NCBI RefSeq assembly: GCF_010686725.1
Contig: NZ_JAAGWZ010000001.1
Coordinates: 682,001-746,000, forward strand
Direction of reading: 5' to 3'
DNA: 64,000 nucleotides
DNA from: Galbitalea soli
GTDB taxonomy: Bacteria; Actinomycetota; Actinomycetes; Actinomycetales; Microbacteriaceae
Below the pieces are notes generated by a model. It had not been told where the DNA came from. It ran no database searches and saw only the letters and a program-made list of their open reading frames with translations. This document shows positions 24,994 through 33,347 of this stretch, one piece after another. Every line of letters starts with the position of its first letter. Within the stretch, counting starts at the first letter, position 1. The position numbers and the translations under genes were made by a program.

Positions 24994-26445
24994 GTGACCG
25001 CCGAAACCGACACCCAGTTCGCCGAGCGGTTCCGCGCCCTTGCGTCACGGGACACCCGCTTCGACGGGCAGTTCATCGCGGGCGTGCACTCGACGGGCAT
25101 CTACTGTCGGCCCAGTTGCCCCGCCATGACCCCGAATCCCGCCAATGTGCGCTTCTATCGCACCGCCGCGGCCGCCCACGAGGCCGGACTCCGCGCGTGC
25201 AAGCGCTGCCAGCCCGACGCGGTGCCGGGGAGCCCGGACTGGAACCTGCGCGACGACCTCGCCGCCCGCGCGATGCGACTCATCGAGGACGGCGTCGTCG
25301 AACGGGACGGTGTGACCGGCCTCGCGAAGCGGCTCGGCTACACGCCGCGCCACCTCACGCGCGTGCTCGTCGCGGAGCTCGGCGCCGGCCCGCTCGCCCT
25401 CGCCCGCGCCCGGCGCGCCCAGACCGCCCGCACCCTGCTCGTCGCCACCTCGCTCTCCATCGCCGAGGTGGCCTTCGCGGCCGGTTTCTCGAGCATCCGA
25501 CAGTTCAACGACACCGTGCTCGCGGTGTACGAAACGACCCCGACGGCATTGCGCGCGCGATTCGGCCGCCGGCAGCCCGACCGCACGGTGCCCGGCGAGG
25601 CCATCAGCCTCAGTCTCCGGCTTCCGGCGCGAGCCCCCTTCGACGGCGCGGGTCTGCTCGCCTTCTTCGCCGATCACGCGGTCGAAGGGCTGGAGACTGC
25701 ATCGAGCGGCGTCTTCGAGCGTCGGATGCGCCTGCCGGGTGGCCCCGCGACGGTCTCGCTCGCGCTCGACGGTGCCACGGCGGTGCTCTGCACGGCGCGC
25801 CTGAGCACGGTCGCCGACGTCGGCACCCTGGTCGCCCGAGTTCGCCGGCTGTTCGACCTCGACGCGGACTCCGTTGCGATCGACGCCGTGCTGGCGGCCG
25901 ACCCCGCCCTGGCCCCGCTGGTCGCCTCGCGGCCCGGGATCCGGATCCCGGGGTCGCTCGACGCGGAAGAGACGCTGTTCCGAACCCTCCTCGGTCAACA
26001 GGTGTCGGTCGCCGCCGCCCGCAGCACGATCGCACGCCTGTGCAGGGAGCTCGGCGACGATGGCGCCTTCCCCTCCGCGGCGGCGCTCGCGGAGCATGGC
26101 GCGACGGTCCTCCGAGGCCCTGCCGCCCGAGTCGCCTCGATCGTCACCGTCGCGGAGGCGATCGCAGACGACCGACTGCGTCTCGATCTCGGAACGCCGG
26201 TCCCCGAGTTCCTGGACGCTCTGACCCGGTATCCCGGAATCGGCCCGTGGACCGCCGGGTATCTGGCGATGAGAGTGCTGGGGTCGCCGGACATCCTGGT
26301 TCCCGGCGACCTCGTCGTGCAGCGGAACGCCGCCGCGCTCGGCCTTGCCTCCCGACCGCGCGAACTGGAACGACTGTCGGTGCGGTGGGCGCCGTGGCGC
26401 AGCTACGCGACCCTGCACCTGTGGCGGCGCGCGACGCCGTCCTGA
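24994..26445 (+). CDS. Ada/AlkA fusion: methylphosphotriester sensor and DNA-3-methyladenine glycosylase
   Basis: A 483-residue bifunctional repair protein. Residues 1-80 are the Ada zinc domain with Cys38, Cys42, Cys69 and Cys72 (GIYCRPSCP, ACKRCQ); Cys38 is the expected methyl acceptor. An AraC-type helix-turn-helix pair follows (about 85-190). The rest is AlkA: an N-terminal domain, then HhH-GPD with PGIGPWTAGYLAMRVL and the catalytic aspartate in VPGDLVV. It would both sense alkylation damage and excise alkylated bases. The start is GTG 24994. No separate O6-methylguanine methyltransferase gene is nearby. Confidence 0.95.
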   Translation: MTAETDTQFAERFRALASRDTRFDGQFIAGVHSTGIYCRPSCPAMTPNPANVRFYRTAAAAHEAGLRACKRCQPDAVPGSPDWNLRDDLAARAMRLIEDGVVERDGVTGLAKRLGYTPRHLTRVLVAELGAGPLALARARRAQTARTLLVATSLSIAEVAFAAGFSSIRQFNDTVLAVYETTPTALRARFGRRQPDRTVPGEAISLSLRLPARAPFDGAGLLAFFADHAVEGLETASSGVFERRMRLPGGPATVSLALDGATAVLCTARLSTVADVGTLVARVRRLFDLDADSVAIDAVLAADPALAPLVASRPGIRIPGSLDAEETLFRTLLGQQVSVAAARSTIARLCRELGDDGAFPSAAALAEHGATVLRGPAARVASIVTVAEAIADDRLRLDLGTPVPEFLDALTRYPGIGPWTAGYLAMRVLGSPDILVPGDLVVQRNAAALGLASRPRELERLSVRWAPWRSYATLHLWRRATPS

Positions 26446-26545
26446 GACGCGCGCCCCTTCGGACGGGCGCCCGCGCGGCGCGGGAGGTGCCTGTGAGCTG
26501 CCGCAGAGCATTACGCAAGCCCTCCCCGGTGTCGGCGAGCCCGAA

Positions 26546-26551
26546 TAGGCT
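26546..26551 (+). promoter_or_regulatory. -10 element TAGGCT of the YtxH-like repeat protein gene
   Basis: TAGGCT ends 6 nt before the ATG at 26558. Confidence 0.5.
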
Positions 26552-26557
26552 GACGGC

Positions 26558-27163
26558 ATGAAACCCAAGCAGCTTCTCGTCATCGGCCTTCTCGTCGGCT
26601 ACGTCCTCGGCGCCCGCGCGGGGCGGGAGCGATACGAGCAGCTCGCGCGCGGTGCTCGCCGCCTGTGGGAGAACCCGCGGGTGACGCGCGTGCGCGAGGA
26701 GGCGATCGTGTACGCGCGCGAACAGGGGCCCGTGCTGCTCTCCAAAGCGGAGTCGGCTGCCAAGGCCACGCCGGCACTCATCGCGGATGCGGCGGGCAAG
26801 ACCGCGGGAATCGCCAAGGACGCCGCGGGCAAGACCGCCGACCTAGCGAGGGATGCGGCGGGCAAGACCGCCGGAATCGCGCGTGACGCCGCCGAGAAGA
26901 CCGCCGGCATCGCGAAGGATGCGGCAGGCAAGACCGCGGAGCTCGCGAAGGACGCCGCGGGCCGCACCACCGGACTCGCAAGGGGCGCCGTCGAGAAGAC
27001 CACGGGACTCGCGAAAGACGCCGTGGAGAAGACCACGGGCGCCGCCCGCGACATCGCCGACCGCACCGTCAGCTCCGCCACCGACGCGGCCGGGAGGGTC
27101 GCCGAGACGCGCGACCGCGCCCTCGCCGAGCTGGGCAACATCGACGAGGACGACACGGTCTAG
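26558..27163 (+). CDS. YtxH-like protein with ten LEA-type 11-residue repeats
   Basis: A 201-residue protein. Residues 1-20 are hydrophobic (LLVIGLLVGYVLGARAGRERYEQL), a YtxH-like membrane-proximal N-terminus. Residues 75-184 are ten head-to-tail 11-mers of consensus A(K/R)DAAGKTAG(I/L), the amphipathic helix pattern of group 3 LEA proteins and apolipoproteins. The tail is acidic (NIDEDDTV). Such proteins bind membranes or protect against desiccation and stress. The ATG at 26558 has TAGGCT at leaderless spacing. Function is inferred only from repeat type. Confidence 0.82.
   Translation: MKPKQLLVIGLLVGYVLGARAGRERYEQLARGARRLWENPRVTRVREEAIVYAREQGPVLLSKAESAAKATPALIADAAGKTAGIAKDAAGKTADLARDAAGKTAGIARDAAEKTAGIAKDAAGKTAELAKDAAGRTTGLARGAVEKTTGLAKDAVEKTTGAARDIADRTVSSATDAAGRVAETRDRALAELGNIDEDDTV
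26780..27109 (+). repeat. 33-bp coding repeat array (10 units)
   Basis: DNA encoding the ten 11-residue repeats; units diverge toward the 3' end, with the first six most alike. Confidence 0.8.
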
Positions 27164-27183
27164 CGCGAGGCGCGCCGGGCCGC

Positions 27184-28770
27184 TCACTCCCGGTCGGACT
27201 CCTCGGGCCGGTCGGTCACGATCGCGATCGAGTCGGTCACCGCCGCGATGCCGCTCAAGCGCTCGGGCGACAGGACGCGCTCCACATCCTCCTGACTCAT
27301 CAGGCCGGCCTCCACCACGAGTTCGGCGATCGAGGCGTTGGTCGTGAGCGCGGTGTGCGCGAGCGTGGCAGACGCCGCATAGCCGATGTACGGCGTCAGT
27401 GCCGTGACCACCCCCACGCTCGAACCGACCTGCTGGGAGAGGCGCAGGGTGTTGGCGGTGATGCCGTCAACGCAGTTGACCCGGAGGGTGCGGCAGGCGT
27501 TGGTCATCCAGGCCAGTGACTGCAGGATGCTGTGCGCGATGACCGGCTCGAAGGCGTTCAGCTGCAACTGGCCCGCCTCCGCCGCGGCGGTCACGGTCGC
27601 ATCCGCGCCGATCACCGAGAAGGCGACCTGATTCACCACCTCGGGGATGACCGGGTTCACCTTGCCGGGCATGATGCTCGACCCCGCCTGCCGCGGCGGC
27701 AGGTTGATCTCCCCGAAGCCCGCCTGCGGCCCGCTCGAGATGAGGCGCAGGTCGTTGCAGATCTTCGACAGCTTGACGGCCGCGCGCTTGAGCGTTCCCG
27801 ACAGCGTCATGAAGATGCCCGCGTCGGCGGTCGCTTCGATGAGGTCGGGCGCGGTCTCCATGTCGATGCCGGTCAGTTCGACGAGGTGCAGCCGCACCGC
27901 CTCCGCGTAGCGCGGATCCGCCGTGATCCCCGTACCGATCGCGGTCGCACCGAGGTTGATCTCGTTGAGCCAGGGCACCACCTCGCTCAACCGGTCGAAG
28001 TCCTCGCGCAGCGTCGTCGCGAAACCGTTGAACTCCTGCCCCAGCGTCATGGGCACCGCGTCCTGCAGCTGGGTGCGCCCGACCTTGAGGATGCCGCGGA
28101 ACTCCCTGCCCTTGGCGGCGAAGGAGTCGGCGAGGAGCCGGTGCTCGGCCAGGAGGCGAAGCAGCGAGAACACCATCGCGAGCTTGATGGCCGTCGGATA
28201 CACGTCATTGGTGCTCTGGCTGCGGTTGACGTCGTCGATCGGGTGCAGCTCGGAGTAGTCGCCCCGCGGATGCCCCATCAGCTCGAGACCGCGATTGGCG
28301 ATGACCTCGTTCGTGTTCATGTTCGTCGACGTGCCGGCACCGCCCTGAATGACCCCGACCACGAACTGGTCGTGGAGGCGTCCCGCGACGATCTCCTCGC
28401 AGACGCGGTCGATGATCTCCGCCTTCTCCGCACTGAGCACACCGATGTCGCGATTCGCGCGGGCGGCGGCCTGCTTCACGCGGGCGAGCGCGGCGATCAG
28501 GTCCGGGTAGTTGAAGATGGCCCGGCGGGTGATCGGGAAGTTGTCGAGGGCGCGCGCGGTGTGGATTCCCCAGTACACCTCAGCCGGTACCTCGAGACTG
28601 CCGAGCGAGTCGGTCTCGGTGCGGGTTCGCGGCGCGGAGGCCACCTCCTCCGATCCGATCGAGGGGCCGTTGGTGGTCACGGGGTTCTCATCACCCTCTA
28701 TCCGCTGCTCGTCGATGAGGGATCCGTCGGCGAATCCGGTGGACGTCATTGCTTGTGGCGACGTGGTCAT
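27184..28770 (-). CDS. aspA: Aspartate ammonia-lyase
   Basis: A 528-residue member of the fumarase/aspartase superfamily. It interconverts L-aspartate with fumarate and ammonia. The superfamily signature GSSIMPGKVNPV is intact, and the N-terminal core EVPAEVYWGIHTARALDNFPIT favours aspartase over class II fumarase. There is an unusual N-terminal extension of about 50 residues before the core; it is Ser/Thr/Glu-rich and probably disordered. GAAGGAG lies 8 nt before the ATG at 28770. It is convergent with the repeat protein gene. Confidence 0.92.
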   Translation of the reverse strand: MTTSPQAMTSTGFADGSLIDEQRIEGDENPVTTNGPSIGSEEVASAPRTRTETDSLGSLEVPAEVYWGIHTARALDNFPITRRAIFNYPDLIAALARVKQAAARANRDIGVLSAEKAEIIDRVCEEIVAGRLHDQFVVGVIQGGAGTSTNMNTNEVIANRGLELMGHPRGDYSELHPIDDVNRSQSTNDVYPTAIKLAMVFSLLRLLAEHRLLADSFAAKGREFRGILKVGRTQLQDAVPMTLGQEFNGFATTLREDFDRLSEVVPWLNEINLGATAIGTGITADPRYAEAVRLHLVELTGIDMETAPDLIEATADAGIFMTLSGTLKRAAVKLSKICNDLRLISSGPQAGFGEINLPPRQAGSSIMPGKVNPVIPEVVNQVAFSVIGADATVTAAAEAGQLQLNAFEPVIAHSILQSLAWMTNACRTLRVNCVDGITANTLRLSQQVGSSVGVVTALTPYIGYAASATLAHTALTTNASIAELVVEAGLMSQEDVERVLSPERLSGIAAVTDSIAIVTDRPEESDRE

Positions 28771-28799
28771 TGATCAATCTCCTTCGACTGTCGACAGCG

Positions 28800-28805
28800 A
28801 TCCTA
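28800..28805 (-). promoter_or_regulatory. -10 element TAGGAT of aspA
   Basis: TAGGAT reads toward aspA and gives a leader of about 22 nt carrying the ribosome-binding site. Confidence 0.45.
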
Positions 28806-28824
28806 ACGCCCGCTCCCGCCGTTC

Positions 28825-29031
28825 TCAGCGGTGGAAGAAGGGAATGACGAGGTAGACGCCGTACAGGATGAGCGCCGCGCACAACGCGAAACAGACCACG
28901 CCGAGGGGTCGCAGGCGCCGGGTGTCCGGCCCCGCGAAGCGGAGCCCGAGAGCGAACAGGATGACCGTGCCGCACCCCGCGAGAATGGAGGCGACGAGCA
29001 CGATGAGGAAGTTTCCCCACTCGATCGTCAT
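28825..29031 (-). CDS. Small membrane protein in the PiT operon
   Basis: A 68-residue protein with two membrane helices (about 7-28 and 42-64) joined by a basic loop (RFAGPDTRRLRPL). Its ATG overlaps the stop of the phosphate transporter gene by 4 bp, so the two are translationally coupled. Small two-helix proteins in this position occur beside PiT permeases in Actinobacteria. A subunit or stability role is possible but not shown. Confidence 0.72.
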   Translation of the reverse strand: MTIEWGNFLIVLVASILAGCGTVILFALGLRFAGPDTRRLRPLGVVCFALCAALILYGVYLVIPFFHR

Positions 29032-30185
29032 GCCGCTCCCCTCTCCTTCTTGCTGGTCTTACGGCGCTTCGGCCGGACGAACTGGGTCGGCTCGATCGTG
29101 AGCGATCGGGCGGAGACGTTCGAGCGACGGGAGATCAGGAAGATGGCGACGATGACGACGGTGGCGACCACGGCATCCGTGATGACGCCGGCCGCGCCGA
29201 GAAGGGCGGCCCACGCCGCGATCGCCCCGACCACCGCGGCCGCGGGAATCGTGATGACCCACCCGATCGCGATGCGGCCGGCGGTGCGCCAGCGAACCGA
29301 CGCGCCCTTCCTGCCGATGCCGGTTCCGATGACGGAGCCCGACGCGACCTGTGTCGTCGACAGGGCGAAACCGAGATGGCTCGACGCGAGGATCGTCGCG
29401 CTCGTCGCCGCCTCGGCCGCGAATCCCTGGCCGGGTTCGATCTCGGTGAGTCCGCGGCCGAGGGTGCGGATGATGCGCCAGCCTCCCGAGTAGGTGCCGA
29501 GCGCGATCGCGAGCGCGCAGACGAGGATGACCCAGAACTGCGGTCCCGTTCCCGCACCCTGGAAGCCGCCGGCGATGAGCGCGAGCGTGATCACGCCCAT
29601 GGTCTTCTGCGCGTCGTTGGTGCCGTGGGCCAGCGACACGAGCGAGGACGTGAACACCTGCCCGTAGCGGAACCCCTCGCGCTGTCGCTTCTTCACGAGC
29701 CGATACGCGATGCGGGTGGCGAGGAAGGAGACGAGACCAGCGGTGATCGGGGCGAGGACGGCGGGGATCACGAACTTGGAGAGCAGATTGCCGATGTTGA
29801 TGGCACCGAACCCCGCGCCGACGATCGCCGCGCCCACGAGGCCGCCGACGAGGGCGTGGCTGGAGCTGGACGGCAGGCCGAGCACCCAGGTCACGAGATT
29901 CCACAGGACCGCGCCGATGAGGCCCGCGAAGATGAGCGTCGGGGTGATCTGTACGCCGTTGGACCCCTCGTTGATGAGTCCCCCGGAGATCGTCGTGGCG
30001 ACCGCGGTGGAGAGAAAGGCCCCGACGAGGTTGAGGATCGCGGCGATCGCGACAGCGGTGCGCGGCCTCAGGGCCCCCGTCGCGATCGGCGTGGCCATCG
30101 CGTTGGCGGTGTCGTGGAATCCGTTGGTGAAGTCGAAAAAGAGAGCCAGTGCAATGACCAGCGCGACCATGAGCGAGATGTCCAC
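29028..30185 (-). CDS. PiT family inorganic phosphate transporter
   Basis: A 385-residue permease with about ten membrane helices. Both inverted family signatures are visible: FFDFTNGFHDTANAMATPIATGAL near the N-terminus, of which FTNGFHDTANA is the key part, and SLAHGTNDAQKTMGVI in the second half. It moves phosphate, usually as a neutral metal-phosphate, with protons or cations, and is the low-affinity route. The start is GTG 30185. No Pho-box-like repeat is evident upstream. Confidence 0.93.
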   Translation of the reverse strand: MDISLMVALVIALALFFDFTNGFHDTANAMATPIATGALRPRTAVAIAAILNLVGAFLSTAVATTISGGLINEGSNGVQITPTLIFAGLIGAVLWNLVTWVLGLPSSSSHALVGGLVGAAIVGAGFGAINIGNLLSKFVIPAVLAPITAGLVSFLATRIAYRLVKKRQREGFRYGQVFTSSLVSLAHGTNDAQKTMGVITLALIAGGFQGAGTGPQFWVILVCALAIALGTYSGGWRIIRTLGRGLTEIEPGQGFAAEAATSATILASSHLGFALSTTQVASGSVIGTGIGRKGASVRWRTAGRIAIGWVITIPAAAVVGAIAAWAALLGAAGVITDAVVATVVIVAIFLISRRSNVSARSLTIEPTQFVRPKRRKTSKKERGAA

Positions 30186-30393
30186 CGCGGACGAGTCTTA
30201 CAGCCGAGTGAACCGGGTGCAACTCGGGCATAAACGAAAGCGAACAACGGCGCCCGCGCGCCTTCCCTGAGGCTCCCTCGCACTTCTAGAATGTGGCGCG
30301 ACCGCTGGGATCCACCGGCCCGCGTTTTGGGGGCGGCTCGAGACTATTACTCACCACGATCCATCCATAGAGTTCATATAACCCGCACAGATG

Positions 30394-30399
30394 TAGATT
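30394..30399 (+). promoter_or_regulatory. -10 element TAGATT of the first DUF2510 gene
   Basis: TAGATT at 30394-30399 precedes a purine-rich ribosome-binding site (GGGGGGAA) and the GTG at 30416. Confidence 0.45.
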
Positions 30400-30415
30400 C
30401 CGGGGGGAATACGAC

Positions 30416-31510
30416 GTGAATGACGACAACGGCTTCGGGGTACCGGCGGGATGGTACCCGGACCCGCTCGGCCTGCCGCAGATGCGCTGGTGGGACAACC
30501 ATGGGTGGACCGAGCACACCACGGAGGCCCGCGCGCCCATCGTGATCCAGGAGGCCAAGCTCGCCTGGGCCGACGACGAACTGCAAGGCGACGAGCTTCC
30601 GACGCGGCGCGAGCGCCGCGAGCGCGAGCGCGACTTCGCGTCCGATCTTCGCGGCGCGGGCCACGGCACGCCGACCGCTGAAGCGCTGCTTCAACTCGAG
30701 CCGCCGTCCTGGGACGCCCTGCCCGCCGACGAGCCCGCGCCCGACGTCATTCCGATGCCCGAGTTCACCGCACCCGCGACGAGCGCGGAGCCCCAGAGCG
30801 TGGAACCCGAGCAGGTCATCCCCGCCGCCGCGCGCGTTGCGGAGCCGGCAGCGACGGCAGCGCCCGTGGCGACCGCCGCCCCGGTGCGTGGAGCCAGCTC
30901 GAACACCGGTGGCGCCTGGATCATGGCGCTCATCCCGATTCTGCAGCTCGTCGCGACGCTGCTCATCGTCACCGCGGCCGGTGCCGGTGGAACGAGCGTC
31001 GGCGTCATCGCGAGCATCTGGATCGCGCCCTACTTCATCGCGATTCCGCTCGCCATCTCCGACCGTCGCACGCTCAAGGCCAAGGGCTTCGAGAAGCCGG
31101 CCTCCTGGGCCTGGGTTCTGCTCTCGATTCCGGTCTACCTGGTCGCCCGCGCGATCCGCATCGTGGTCAAGGCGGGCAACGGATTCGCGCCGGTGCTCGT
31201 GTGGGGCGCTCTCGTGCTGCTCCAGCTCGGCTCACTCGTCGCCGTTCCCGGTCTCGTCATCTCGGCTCTGCCCCAGGTCTTCTCCGCCGAGGCCGCCCAG
31301 TCGATCGAGCACGACGCCTCGGTGTTCGGCCCCATCGTCAGCGTGAAGTGCCCGACCCCGCCGGCGACGGTGATGGGTCAGGAGTTCACCTGCACGCTCG
31401 TGAAGATCGGTTCGGGCCAGTCCTACAAGGTGACGGCCAGCCTCCAGCGCCAGAACGGATGGATCGCCTGGGTGGTCAGCGACTGGGGCGTCTACAACGT
31501 CAGCCAGTAG
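30416..31510 (+). CDS. DUF2510 membrane protein
   Basis: A 364-residue protein. Residues 7-37 are the DUF2510 motif (PAGWYPDPLG, MRWWDNHGWTEHT), a small cytoplasmic tryptophan-rich domain. A Pro/Ala/Glu-rich disordered linker follows (about 60-160), then four hydrophobic segments (about 165-290) and a C-terminal extracytoplasmic domain with a cysteine pair in VKCPTPPA and EFTCTLVKI, resembling DUF4333. A homologous gene of the same design follows 128 bp downstream. The start is GTG 30416. Function unknown. Confidence 0.85.
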   Translation: MNDDNGFGVPAGWYPDPLGLPQMRWWDNHGWTEHTTEARAPIVIQEAKLAWADDELQGDELPTRRERRERERDFASDLRGAGHGTPTAEALLQLEPPSWDALPADEPAPDVIPMPEFTAPATSAEPQSVEPEQVIPAAARVAEPAATAAPVATAAPVRGASSNTGGAWIMALIPILQLVATLLIVTAAGAGGTSVGVIASIWIAPYFIAIPLAISDRRTLKAKGFEKPASWAWVLLSIPVYLVARAIRIVVKAGNGFAPVLVWGALVLLQLGSLVAVPGLVISALPQVFSAEAAQSIEHDASVFGPIVSVKCPTPPATVMGQEFTCTLVKIGSGQSYKVTASLQRQNGWIAWVVSDWGVYNVSQ

Positions 31511-31638
31511 CACGGTTAGCCTCCCGCTGGTTTGCGTGTTTGGGTAGTAAGTTCCTTTCCGAGGGACCCTGACTCCTCACCACGCCGCGTGCCGCACGGC
31601 CCGCGGACCGCAGACAACCTCAAAGGCGGTGCGTCCTT

Positions 31639-33111
31639 TTGCCAGACACTCCTGCTTCTGCAGTCCCCGCCGGTTGGTACGCGGATCCGCAGAACCCCGC
31701 TCAGCTGCGTTGGTGGAGCGGCGAAGGGTGGACGGACCACGTCGCCCCGGTGACTCCCCCGGACGCCGTCGCGACCGGAGCAGCGGACGAAACCGCGACC
31801 GAGTCGCCGTCGCTCGCCGCGGACGCTCCGGATTCCGTGCCCGAGACCGCTGGAGAACCGGTGGCCGAGTCCGTGCCCGAGGCTGTCACTGCGACGTCGA
31901 TCGAGTCCGCACCCGAGGCTGCCGCAGGGTCTGCCGGTCAGGATGAGTCTGTCACCGCGGCCGACGCTGCGCCGGAGATCGCCCCGGAGTCCGCCGCTGA
32001 TGCCAGCGCGGAGCAGCTTCCCGAGCCCGCTCCGGTCTCGTTCTTCGGACTCCTGCCGGACTCCGCGCAGACCCGTGCGGACGCCGAGCCGCTGACGCCG
32101 TCGGACCCCGCGGAACCCATTGCGGCCGCACCCCTTGATCCCGGGGCGCTGCCGTCGCGCCGATCGCTGCGCGCTGCCGCGGCCGCCGCTGCCGCGGGCA
32201 CTGGCCCCGCCCCCGCGGCCGTCACGGTTCCGGCGCCGGAACAGACCGCGCCCGTCGTGGAGCCCGCCGTCGCCCTGGAGCCCGCCGTCGTCGAGCCCCC
32301 CGTCGCCGTCGAGCCTGCCGCTGCGCCGAGTGAGCCCGTCGTGCCCGCCGAGGAGCTGACCGCGCCCGCCGCGGAATCGACGCCGCCCGCCGAACCCGTG
32401 GTTCCGATCGCCGACCCCTCCGCCTTCGCCACGCCGGGCGCGCCGGCGCCTCAGGCTCCCCTCGCAGAACCGATCAACGACGGCGGATTCGCCGCGGTGC
32501 AGAGCCTCATGGCAGCCGAGGCCGCCTCCCCGCACCCGACGTTCACCGATGTGCCGCCGCCGTCGTTCGGTGTCTCGGTGCCTCCCGCCGAGCCGAGCCC
32601 GTACCCCGCGGGCGACCCGCTGGCGAGTGTGCCCTCGGTTCCCGCGCCGCCCGCTGCGCAGGACTGGGGCATCGCGCCGAGCGAGACTCGGTCACGCAGT
32701 CAGGAGGCATCGCGCCCGAGCGCCGCGACCGCGAGCGCCTGGATCATCGCGATCAGCCCGCTGTTGGCGGCCGGAGCCGTCGGCTATCTGCTCGCGACCA
32801 CCGGCATCGACTTCCTGTCCGGGCTCCCGCAGGCGGCGGCCGCGATCCCGTACATCCTCGTGCTGATTCTCGCGCTCGTCGATCGTCGACAGCTTGAAGC
32901 GCGTGGTTTCGAGAATCCCGCGGCCTGGACCTGGTCGGTGCTGACGGCCCCGATCTACCTGCTCATGCGCAACTCCTCGCTGCGCAGCAACGGTGTCAGC
33001 TCGGTCGGCCCACTCGTCGGGTGGTTCGTCGCCGTGATCGTCTCGTTCGTCGGAATAGTCGGCTACGGCCTGCTGACCGGCAAGGCGCTCATCCCCGGCT
33101 TCCCGGGCTGA
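31639..33111 (+). CDS. DUF2510 membrane protein with long Ala/Pro/Glu-rich linker
   Basis: A 490-residue paralogue of the preceding gene. The DUF2510 motif is at residues 9-38 (PAGWYADPQN, LRWWSGEGWTDHV). Residues 45-355 are a low-complexity Ala/Pro/Glu/Val-rich stretch, probably disordered. The last 120 residues have four membrane segments matching the equivalent region of the neighbour (YILVLILALVDRRQLEARGFENPAAW here against DRRTLKAKGFEKPASW there). It lacks the neighbour's C-terminal domain. The start is TTG 31639, with GGCGGTG upstream. Function unknown. Confidence 0.82.
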   Translation: MPDTPASAVPAGWYADPQNPAQLRWWSGEGWTDHVAPVTPPDAVATGAADETATESPSLAADAPDSVPETAGEPVAESVPEAVTATSIESAPEAAAGSAGQDESVTAADAAPEIAPESAADASAEQLPEPAPVSFFGLLPDSAQTRADAEPLTPSDPAEPIAAAPLDPGALPSRRSLRAAAAAAAAGTGPAPAAVTVPAPEQTAPVVEPAVALEPAVVEPPVAVEPAAAPSEPVVPAEELTAPAAESTPPAEPVVPIADPSAFATPGAPAPQAPLAEPINDGGFAAVQSLMAAEAASPHPTFTDVPPPSFGVSVPPAEPSPYPAGDPLASVPSVPAPPAAQDWGIAPSETRSRSQEASRPSAATASAWIIAISPLLAAGAVGYLLATTGIDFLSGLPQAAAAIPYILVLILALVDRRQLEARGFENPAAWTWSVLTAPIYLLMRNSSLRSNGVSSVGPLVGWFVAVIVSFVGIVGYGLLTGKALIPGFPG

Positions 33112-33290
33112 CGCGGACCACGGGCCGGGGCGGCGACCCAAACTCGCGAAAATTACCCCAGATCCGAAAGACCTACCCCCGTGGGTCGATCGGTGAGCAA
33201 TCGCTGAGCCGCCGCACCCGAGTATCCCCCTGTGGTGCTGAAACGAATCTAGCGGGCGAGTCAAACACCCCGCTGTCCCCAAAGCGGGTC

Positions 33291-33311
33291 GCCCCCGATC
33301 GGGGGGCTTTT
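33291..33311 (+). terminator. Probable terminator after the DUF2510 genes
   Basis: CCCCC-GATC-GGGGG followed by GCTTTT. It lies 180 bp past the stop at 33111 and just ahead of the maltokinase promoter. Confidence 0.5.
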
Positions 33312-33335
33312 CCCCCCGCGAACGCCGCCGCGGCG

Positions 33336-33341
33336 TACGCT
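33336..33341 (+). promoter_or_regulatory. -10 element TACGCT of the maltokinase gene
   Basis: TACGCT ends 6 nt before GTG 33348, leaderless spacing, supporting that start. Confidence 0.45.
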
Positions 33342-33347
33342 CGAAAC

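Noticed and set aside
26446-26545. Terminator after the Ada/AlkA gene
   Set aside because: GCGCCC/GGGCGC can form a stem near 26450-26470, but no T-tract follows and the stem is short.
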